This document shows, piece by piece, positions 55,362 to 64,000 of a stretch of 64,000 nucleotides of DNA. Source of the DNA: Bubalus kerabau (Eukaryota > Chordata > Mammalia > Artiodactyla > Bovidae); the NCBI RefSeq assembly GCF_029407905.1, contig NC_073643.1:36428501-36492500 (forward strand). The letters are read 5' to 3'. A model generated the notes under the pieces. The model searched no databases. It saw only the letters and a list, made by a program, of their open reading frames with translations, and was not told the DNA's origin. Position numbers and translations under genes: made by a program. Positions within the stretch are counted from its first letter, which is position 1; every line of letters begins with the position of its first letter.

Positions 55362-58300
55362 AAGCAAGGAAGTCATTTGTAATAGATATCATTGGTTGCA
55401 TGTCCAGCAGCCACTCCAGTTTTTCCTTTTTTGTTTGAAGAAGAGCTCATGATCATGTTGCAGTGTCCATATTTAACAAAGATAAGTCTTTCTTGATTTC
55501 ATTTGATCATGGTCATCTCTTTGGCCATACCAGTGAATGGTTTATAGATGAGCATGTAACCCAGTGCTGCCTAATGAAAAATAAAAGGCTGTTGGGAAGC
55601 TTCTGGTGAAAGTATCTTTTCCCTGAAAAAGAGGCAGAGGGGGAAATGCGTTCTTCTGGTGGCTTTGGAGCTATGGTGGCCATCTTGCAACTATAGGGAA
55701 AAGTAGGCTATGGGTAATGAAGCAGAATTAACCCTGGAACTGCCTTGCTTTGAGACGTCTTGCTGTGAGAATAAATGTTCTTTATTGTGTAAACTAACTT
55801 GGGTTTTCTGTTTCTTACATCCAGTAGAATACAAAAATGATATATACTCCTATTTGGCCTCTACCAGGTCGTTTCAGGTTTCTCTGTTCCCACTAGGTCT
55901 CAAGTACTGTCCCCACCTCATCTTACCACCTGGTATAGACTCAGGAATTGTGCTTCATTTCGGTTTTGTTTTTTCGTAACTTATAGCCCTTAAGGTTGAG
56001 GTCTTAACCTGTTAGGATTTCACTATGGAGCCACTGGTCACTAAAGAGTTGCAAAAATAGCTATTCATAGGCTGAAGTGATTTCAATTTGTTGTTTTGTT
56101 ATTATAAGTACCAGTAATAATAATGCTGTATTTCTTTTTTCATTCATTCAATAAAACTGTCCTTCTCTAACAAAGATAATAGGCTAGTAGATAGTCAAGT
56201 AAGTAATCACATACAATATAATGACGGACCTTGGGGAAACTAGTGATTGTGGAAGTCCAGAGGGAGGTGCTGTCAACAGCTTACCCAATAATCCTACCCT
56301 TTGCATTCTTCCATGCTTGAGGAGACTCTTTCCCTGAAAATGCAGCCTCCATTCCAACTATGGTATGTATTTATAGGCCCCTTCTGACCAGGGAGATTTT
56401 AGGGAAAGCCAAAGACTTCTGGGAAGGATTTTCTTTGAAGAGTAAGATCATCTTAAACAGGTGTCTGATTCCCTTCCTGCTCTTGGTTGTTTTGTGAGAG
56501 GCCACAATTTGGAGCTGCAGCAGTATCCATCAGGCAAAAGCTAAGAGAATTACAGAAAAATTGTATTCAGTTTTCAACATTATCATAGCACAGAACTAGT
56601 CTTTGATCTGTTTATATCCAGATATGTGATATCCAGTTATGAGATAATGCCATTGTATTTCATTATCTGTTACTTATAGCCAGTAGTATGCTAAATGATA
56701 CAATGAGTATCTAACCTGGACTAAGGCAGACAAGGGAGACTTCCTGGAGGAGATGACTCATGAGCATAAAAGATATGTAACACATTTTGTAATAGGAGAG
56801 GTGATAAAGGAGGGTCCAAAGACTTAGAGGAGAAAATACGGGAAGTTTAAAATTTCAAAATAGGTGGTTATTGCTGAAGCATAGCATATTGTTTATAGAG
56901 TGCCAAGAGTTACAGCCAAAGAAGTGGTGGGAAGAGCACAAATCATACATGACCTTGTAAGTTATGTTAAGAAATTTTGCCATTATTCTTAAGAACATTA
57001 GGAACACAATTGGAGCCTTTCTCATTCTCAAGATGAATCACTTTTACACACCCAGACCACATTGCTGATCGTTTACTATCAGTTGGTCCTTTAGGGCTTG
57101 GTTGTTATTCAGTGATCTGTTTCCTCCAGTAGGTTAGAAGATACTAGAGGGCAGAGGCTATGTTTTGTCCCATTTAATCCAACCCCCTCAAACAAATCCT
57201 GATAAAGGTTTGTTAAATCAAATTACCTCTCCCATTATGGTTGATAAAACCTGAACCTATTTTAATGTACTTTGTCTTGCTTGATCCTTTCAGTACCCCC
57301 ATGAAGCCTTGAGAGTGGGAGAGGGGTCCAAGTCAGTCACAGCTGGATAGGACAGAACCATATGGACTAGAAATAGATAGTATCTCTCTTGGTCCAAAGA
57401 TGCTTTTCACTGTATCATACAGTTTTACCCCACAGCATGTGTTTCTATCACTAAAAGTTTGTACATTAATTCATCTGCTATGAGGTCCCAGCTTAATGAA
57501 ACTTAAAAAAAAAAAAAAAATTCCACGTCATCTTTGCCAGAAGCTTTGTAGTGGAAACATCCAGTCATACTTTCTTTTCTTGGGGAGAACTCAGGGTGGC
57601 CCTTTGGAGTTAGCAGATGTAAGGCAAGTGTGGTTGGAAAAAGGCCAGGACTCCTCTTGTCTCCTGTTCTGCAAAGCTTATAGAATATTTAAGGGCTAGA
57701 GGACAAATTTGTGTAGGTACATACTATTTAGGGTATCTGACTACCTGCCTAACTACCTGTTCAGATAAACCTGAACGTCTCAGTGGCTCGACTCCATAAT
57801 TTTATTTCTCACTCACATAAAGATTAGCTTTCAGCAGGGGCTTCATCGGAGACCCAGGCTCTTTCTGTCTTATGGGTCCACCTTCCCCTGTAGCCCCTGG
57901 TAGGTCTGAGTCTAGCAGACAGAGGAGGAGAGAGGGGAGCTTTCCATAGACTTGACTTTCACCCATGTTACATTGGGCAGGCCCCAGCCTTGTGACCACA
58001 CTTACCTGCACAGGGGCATGAGAAATGGAGCACCTGTTTGCACAGAAAGACAGCTTGATGAGTTTGGTAGACCAGTGGTCATCTCTGACTTAGGGACCAA
58101 AGTGAATTTTATGACAAATGGTGGTGATACCCCTTACCTTCTGCTGTTCTACATTACACAGTATTTCTGCTGAACTAGGATAGATCAGAGGAAGCTGGAG
58201 AGCTTAGAGGAGAATTCACCAAAAGGGATGAGCTAGACTTGCTTACTAATTGACTTCAAAGCCAGGGTCATGTTTTCATGGAAGAAAATGAGTTCCAAAT

Positions 58301-59121
58301 ATCCTATGTGGCTGAAGTGAAAAATTCCTCCTTATCCAAATGAACGAGTGTCCATATAGCAAAAGAGTTGTGTAGAGTTGTGTAGTATAGAATTGTATAT
58401 AATATTAGGAACCAGCATAGCAACATAACACCACATAACACTGTAAAATGACCCTCTCACTCATTCATTCATTCAACAAAGCTTATTAAGTACCTTCCAT
58501 GCACCCAACATGTTCTAGGTGCCAAATACACAGCTGTCCCTGCACTTAAGCTTAGGTCCTAGAGAAAGAGGAGATAAATCATAAATGATTTCAAGTAGTC
58601 ATAAGCACTATGAAGAAAATAGAGTTTGGTTACAAGGTTAGGGAATAGAAAGTGATTACAGTAGAAGGGACTGGCACTTTTATAGGTTGCACAGAACAGG
58701 ATATGATAAATGTAACTAAGAGAGAGAAGGACTTCATTTCCCCATTTGTAAGACCAGTGAGACTGCTGCTGGGCCAACTATGGGATGTGCCCTGATAACT
58801 GAAGGCTTTTCTTCAATGATTTAATTCTGTTCCACATTTCTGGACCTCTTTCTTTCAAGGGTCACACTATGCAGTAATGGTGACAAAGCAGTAGCCCAGT
58901 GGGAGCTCCGTGTACGCATGAATGTACATAGGGTTTTCGTGCTATCTATAGGACAGCAATCAAGAAGGACCTCTTTTGTTAATGAACACTCCTACAATTC
59001 TCAGACTCACCCCCAGACACTCCTTAGAAATCCTCAGAGGAAAGACAGTGTCATACTTGTACAGTTTGACTAGAAGGAGAGATGTGAAGGTGAAGGAAGG
59101 CATATCAGTTTTCCTTCCATT
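55362..59121. other. Long stretch with few repeats
   Basis: No exon recognised. 55560-55830 (gtggccatcttgcaactata, gagaataaatgttctttatt, ttgggttttctgtttcttac) recalls an old LTR- or DNA-type repeat I cannot name. 56750-57000 and 58455-58640 recall another unnamed old repeat. A-run at 57506-57520. Confidence 0.4.
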
Positions 59122-59136
59122 CCACAATTATTTAGT

Positions 59137-59571
59137 GCTTCCCTCGTGATTCAGACAGTAAAGAATCTGCCTGCAATGCAGGAGACCCCAGGGTCAATCC
59201 CTGGGTCGAGACAATCCCCTGGAGAAGGGAATGGCAACCCACTCCAGTATTCTTGCCTGGAGAATGCCATGGACAGAGGAGCCTGGTGGGCTGTGGTCCA
59301 TTGGGTCACAAAGAGTCAGACACTACTGAGTGACTTTCACCCCAGGTGGCTCTGTGGTAAAGAATCTGCCTATAGTGCAGGAGACACAGGTTCCATCCCT
59401 GGATTTGGAAGATCCCTTGCAGAAGGAAATAGCTACCCACTCTAGTGGGTATTCCAGTGAGAATTCCAGTGGAATTCTCTTGCCTGGAGAATTCTATGGA
59501 CAGAGGAACCTGGAGGGCTACAGTCCATGGGGTCACAGAGAGTCAGGCATGACTTAGCAACTGAGCATGAG
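59137..59571 (+). mobile_element. Tandem Bov-tA pair within one TSD
   Basis: First SINE 59137-59339 (cttccctcgtgattcag, gggaatggcaacccactcc). Second 59340-59571 starts at ccccaggtggctctgtgg, missing the first head bases. TSD ccacaattatttagt (59122-59136) against ccacagttatttatt (59572-59586) encloses both. The second has an attccagtg triplication at 59450-59472. Confidence 0.88.
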
Positions 59572-59586
59572 CCACAGTTATTTATT

Positions 59587-60459
59587 AAACACTTTCTATG
59601 TATCAGAAACTTTGTAAAGACCTGGAGATCTTAAAAAATAAAGTGAACACAGATGACATAACCCCTGACTTGATACAGCTTTTAGTATCGAGGAAAAGTG
59701 AAGGGGCTGGACAGAAAAAACTATGCACGCAGATGGTTTTGTGTTCGGACTGAGTACAAGGCACTTTGCCGGATTCCACAAAACAGGGTATTGGTGGGAC
59801 ACCACTTGTGCTGCATCACATGTCTCGTGAAGACACGAGGACGTCTTTCTTCCTCACTGCACCCCTCCCAGAAGGAACACTGACTTTCTCTTCCTGTGAA
59901 CAATTCTGCAGGTGCTTCCCTCCTGAGGGAATTCTCCTTCTTTCTGCTTGATGATCGAGCAGCTGGGAGGTCCTGCAGGGCAGTATCCTCACCTTATCCA
60001 GGGATCCAGCCCCACCTTGTGTTCTGATCCCTGCCCTCCCACTTTACCCTGTGGCTGCCAGGAAGCACCGGACCCCCTGGGCATTGCTCTCCCAGAGTTA
60101 GCCTTGTCGTTACACAGATGCTGTCAGAGGCTATATCTGAACACCATGCCAAACAGCTAGTCCAGAAGGAATATTCAGCCAATCTGGTTTGTCAGAAAGC
60201 AAAAAAAAACTAACACATTTGTTTGATTGCATTCATGTAAGAGTTGGTTGGTTTTATTCTGAACAGTATTTGGTCTTGTTAGCTCACATAGCACAGTCCT
60301 CATCTCCCTGGGTTACAAGAGCTTATGTAGCAACAAGCACCACGATAAAAATGTGTCTGTTTATCCCCCAAGATCTTCACTTTATCTCCATAACTACACT
60401 AGAAAGCACTCAAGGGCATGACTGTGTGATCAGCTCCATTGCACACAGTAGATGTTTAA
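59587..60459. other. Unique sequence
   Basis: No repeat or exon recognised. Confidence 0.5.
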
Positions 60460-60543
60460 TATTAGGTTGGCCAAAAACTCCATTCAGGCCTTTCCATAAC
60501 ATCTTACAGAAAAACGCAAGCAAACTTTTTGACCAACCCAATA
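60460..60543. mobile_element. Mariner-type palindromic MITE
   Basis: About 84 bp between TA dinucleotides. The ends ttaggttggccaaaaa and tttttgaccaacccaata are near-perfect inverted repeats, with a short centre around cataacatcttacag. This is the ruminant mariner-derived MITE pattern. Confidence 0.88.
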
Positions 60544-61335
60544 TTTGTGTCATTCAGGGTCTTGCCAGCAAAGAGGTGATCTGTTCAAATGAAATCCTGG
60601 AGGGCAGTCCAACAGAGGGACAGTTTCCCAAGGAGTAGGCAGGTGTAGAGAAATTGTAGGAGGTAGGGCAGGACCTCAGAGGAGTGACAAGAGAACTGTT
60701 GTTAAGCCTGAAAGGACATGTAAAGGAAGTGGAAAGGACAGAGAGAGGTGAGCTACCTTTGTCCAAGGAGTACATCCATTATGTGTCAAATCCATAGTGG
60801 GAGAGGGGAGGAAATAAACCCTCCACCTCACTCTCCTCTGCCCATCCTGGGTTCCCTACTTGCTAGACTCACCTGGAAACCAGAGAGCACAGAAACCTGT
60901 GGATAAGACCTGTATTTGTCAACCTCTGGGAAGACCAAAAAATCTGAAAGTGTAGAAAGTAGACCTAGACAGACAGAAGTTATCCAGCCCAGTATTGTGT
61001 TGAGTAACTTGCAGGACAGTTTGATTCCACACCCTCCCTGAATCAGCATCTTACTTTTCAATGGAAGCAATCATATGGATTCACAGATTTTGGGGCTTGG
61101 GGGAACTTTGAAAGCACCAATCCCTTTGGAATGCATAAAACTTCTCTCAAGGATCCTCAGCAAGTGGCCATCCACTTGAATGCCTCTCGTGACAGGGAGA
61201 TCACTACATGTCACAGCCTTCCCAATTAGAAGCCTCCGCAGCCCAGATCCCAGTTTCTAGTTTTACCCCCGGCATCACCAGAACAAGTCTACATCCCCAA
61301 CTCCCATTTACAGAGAGGGATACTTGAGCTCTAAA
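60544..61335. other. Unique sequence
   Basis: No repeat or exon recognised. Confidence 0.5.
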
Positions 61336-61556
61336 ACTCTACATTTTGTAGTAAAATTTGTGCTGCCATATGATCCAACAATCCCACTCCCAGGAGTGGA
61401 GAAAACTCTCCCTATATAGCTTGTATATATGGAGAAAACTAATTCTGAAAGATACACACACCCCAGTGTTCATAGCTGCACTATTTACAACAGCTAAGAC
61501 ATGGAAGTAACTGAACCATTCACCAATAGCTGAGCGAATAAAGAAGATATAGTATA

Positions 61557-61771
61557 AAAATAGGTAACTAATGAGAAACTGCCATATAGCACAGGAAACT
61601 CTACACAGTGCTCTGCGGGGATCTATATGCAAAGGAAATCCAGAAAAGGGGGAATTCATCTATACATAGAGCCGAATCACTGTGCTGTGCAGTAGAAACT
61701 AACACAACATTGTAAAGCAGCTATATTCCAATAAAAATAAATTAAAAAAATCAGATCTCCCTCTCAAAAAA
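61557..61771 (+). mobile_element. L1 3' end nested in L1
   Basis: tgccatatagcacaggaaac to ccaataaaaataaatt, an A-run, then tcagatctccctctc and a second A-run. The host L1 sequence agaagatatagtata (61542-61556) is repeated as ggaagatgtggtata (61772-61786), three transitions in 15. Confidence 0.82.
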
Positions 61772-61785
61772 GGAAGATGTGGTAT

Positions 61786-61871
61786 ATATTGACTTGGCCA
61801 AAAGGTTCATTCAGGTTTTTCCATGAGATGTTAACAGAAAAACCTGAACGAATGTTTTTGCCAACCCAGTA
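61786..61871. mobile_element. Mariner-type palindromic MITE inside L1
   Basis: Ends ttggccaaaaggttcattc and gaatgtttttgccaacc are inverted repeats, flanked by TA. Same family as 60460-60543. It interrupts L1 between gtggtata and catacaatg. Confidence 0.85.
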
Positions 61872-62263
61872 CATACAATGAAATATTACTCAGCCATAAA
61901 AAGAATGAAGTAATGCCATTTGCAGCAAGATGGATGGGCCTAGAGACTCTCATACTAAATGAAGTAAATCAGAAAGAGAAGGACAAATACCATATGATAT
62001 CTCTTAAATGTGGAGTCTAAAATACAACACAAAAGAGCCTATCTACAGAACAAGAACAGATTCACAGACATAGAGAACAGACTTGTGATTGCCAAGGGGG
62101 AGGTGATGAGGGAAGGGAAGGATTGGGAGTTTGAGATTAGCGAATGCAAACTAATATGATGATGGGTAAGCAACAAGGTCCTACTATATAGCACAGAGAA
62201 CTGTATTTGACATCCTGAATATACCATAATGGAAAAGAATATGACAAAGACTCTACATTTTGT

Positions 62264-63299
62264 GCATGGTAATCATGTCCTTCAAACAAAGTGGGGAGAA
62301 GCTGCAAAGCTTGAGCCAATCTCCCAGGCAAAGGCAGAAGAGAACTCAAACTGTGCAAAGAGAGGGGAAACCATTCTCTCCCTGTATCCTACCATAAAAA
62401 CATCTAAAATCCACAACACCCTAAATACAAAGATGTGACCATGAAATTGCTAAGCACCAGAGCTGGGACACTTCAGACAGATTTAATTATATTTCAAAGC
62501 CACACACTCTCTTCAGCAAGACAGCAGAAACCAAGAGCCACAGCCAACAGCAACCAGTGTAATTAATAAAAACCTAGCAGCTAAAAATACCCTTTGCCAG
62601 CTCAGGGGACCCCACTGCTGCCTGTCAGTTATATTTCATCTTTTTAAAAACTTCAGCCTGCAGAAAGCATTCTGCGTGGAAGGGGCTGGGTCATTTGCAG
62701 GATTCAGTGTAAAACGTAGACAGTAGTTTATTTGTTAGGCTGGTAACACATGAGAAATGGAGGAGAGGTTTGTTTTCTGTGGCAGTAAGCAGATCAAGCC
62801 AGCTGGCATTGTGCCCGAAACAAATAACCAAGAAACAACTAGATCTGTGTGAAACTTGGTGAGAAAGTTTAGAGTTGATGGGACAGGAAAGGGGGGGCTC
62901 CAGTGGAAGAGAAAATGGGCAGACAGGGAGGACAAAGAGGTTTTCGAGTTCTCTTATTGGTAAAGTCATCGCGTAGAAGTCTGTATGGATTCTTCCTGTC
63001 CCCTGATTCCCGTCCCCTGTCTATTTTCAACTGTCAACACATCAGCATTTCACTTACAGCCCAGGATTTTGCTCGACTTCCGTCTCACCATTTTGAAGAG
63101 TTGACATTAAATTTGGTTCCACTTCTTGTCCTTCCATTCAGCAGCCGCAAACCTAGAAATATCTAGTTAGCAATATGTAAAAAATAGTTCTGGCTGTTAC
63201 TTTACTATTGAGTGTGCTAACACCCAGCAACCCCATGAGAGAAGCATCTTTATTAGCCCAGTTATCTTTTTATCATCTGAATCTTTTCAAATTTGCGTT
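62264..63299. other. Unique sequence
   Basis: No repeat or exon recognised. Confidence 0.5.
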
Positions 63300-63565
63300 C
63301 AGTAAACTTCAGTTTTTTTCTCTACAGTTATTTCTATGAGTTTTCATAAATGCAGAGTCGTGTGACCACCACAATGAACAGTTCTGTCACCTCGAAACTC
63401 TTCCTTAGGCTAAAACTTGGTAGACTGACTTTTGCCACACCTAGCCCTGTCCCTTGAAAACCACTGTTGCTCTGTCCCTGAAGTTTTGCCTCCTTTGAAA
63501 TGTCATATAAATGAAATCATACCATGTATAGGCTTTTGAGTCTGTATTAGACATATTGCATGAAT
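63300..63565 (-). mobile_element. Old L1M fragment, reverse
   Basis: cagagtcgtgtgaccaccac, gaaaaccactgttgctctgt, gaagttttgcctcctttgaa, atgtcatataaatgaaatca and aggcttttgagtctgtatta follow reverse old-L1 order. Confidence 0.78.
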
Positions 63566-63569
63566 AAGT

Positions 63570-63690
63570 CAGAGCGAGCTCAGAGAAGTTCTGTAACTTG
63601 CCCAGGGTCACCCAGCTATAAAAGCAGGGCAGAAATTTAAGTGCAAGTCCACTGATCCCAAATCTTGTCCTTTCTCCCCAGTACTGAGCT
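63570..63690 (-). repeat. MIR SINE fragment, reverse
   Basis: gctcagagaagttctgtaac, ttgcccagggtcacccagct and aaagcagggcagaaattta, reverse MIR order. Confidence 0.8.
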
Positions 63691-63953
63691 GAAACACTGC
63701 CTGGGCTCAGTTTCCCTCACTTCCTCATTGAGAAGTTGGGGATGGGGAGACAGACAGTGAAATCACAGTTGCATAAGGACTCGGAAAAGTGTACAGTCCC
63801 TGTGTGAAAGCACATCCTTTTCGTATTTCTACCCATCTTTGTCCTCTGTCAGGCATTTTACAGGAGGCCACTTGGGCTCTGCAAATCATCTTATTGAATC
63901 AGGTGGCACACCTTTTAACCTGACCATAATCGATCTGCATAAAGAAGCCTTCA

Positions 63954-63998
63954 CAGACACAGACACACACACACACACACACACACATGCACACACAG
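63954..63998 (+). repeat. CA microsatellite at window end
   Basis: cacagacacagacacacaca and following CA units to 63997. May continue beyond the window. Confidence 0.95.
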
Positions 63999-64000
63999 GC

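Larger units (their letters stand above)
61350..62249 (+). mobile_element. L1 fragment with perfect TSD but no 3' end
   Basis: Runs from late ORF2 (ccatatgatccaacaatccc) to the 3' UTR word ggaaaagaatatgacaaag, then stops without a poly(A) tail. The TSD actctacattttgt at 61336-61349 and 62250-62263 is exact. Two later insertions lie inside: L1 at 61557-61771 and a MITE at 61786-61871. Confidence 0.88.

Noticed and set aside
55560..55830. Endogenous retrovirus LTR
   Set aside because: Some words recall an old LTR or DNA repeat, but no paired LTR, primer-binding site, gag, pol or env remnant was seen anywhere in the window.
60189..60638. 149-codon plus-strand frame
   Set aside because: It reads through the mariner-type MITE at 60460-60543, so it cannot be an ancestral gene.

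Overview
This window is vertebrate nuclear DNA from a ruminant, most likely a bovid (cattle, sheep or goat type). The diagnosis rests on the repeats: RTE-type BovB LINEs with their ACTGA-repeat 3' ends, Bov-A2 and Bov-tA SINEs, a tRNA-derived CHR-type SINE, and a young L1 whose 3' end contains the motif gtggcggattcattttg, all on a background of old mammalian MIR, L2, L1M and hAT repeats. I found no convincing host coding exon, rRNA, functional tRNA, CRISPR array, bacterial-type operon or retroviral provirus. The only long reading frames with recognisable protein similarity are broken LINE ORF2 remnants: BovB endonuclease and reverse transcriptase, and L1 reverse transcriptase and C-terminal domains. 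The window is best read as intergenic or deep intronic DNA. Family names come from memory of consensus sequences; no library search was run.

Layout. 1-7 kb: an L1M on the minus strand (1.1-2.0 kb), a 69-bp tandem duplication, otherwise unique DNA. 7.8-11.4 kb: a composite L1 insertion with an 18-bp target-site duplication (TSD) around the whole unit. It carries what looks like a 3' transduction, is interrupted by BovB, and that BovB is interrupted by another L1. 13.5-19.3 kb: an old L1M holding a MIR, a Bov-A2 SINE, and a minus-strand L1 holding a near full-length 3.36-kb BovB plus a second short BovB. 20.6 kb: a bare poly(A) run between direct repeats. 21-24 kb: hAT, L1M, young L1 tail, MIR, and a CHR SINE with a long A/TA microsatellite. 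24.5-28.9 kb: an L1 holding BovB, then a MIR hit first by an L1 and then by a Bov-tA. That L1 contains a 59-bp inverted copy of sequence 2 kb away. 31-40 kb: old L1M, MIR/L2, hAT and CA repeats around long unique stretches. 40-47 kb: Bov-A2 copies, BovB copies, a hAT with 8-bp TSD and two L1s in opposite orientation. 47-60 kb: mostly unique with scattered MIR, MER5A-like, CHR and Bov-tA copies, including a Bov-tA pair sharing one TSD. 60-64 kb: two mariner-type palindromic MITEs, an L1 with a perfect 14-bp TSD but no 3' end, and a CA repeat at the edge.

Nothing here works as a gene system. The interest lies in the layered insertion history, much of which can be ordered in time from intact TSDs.
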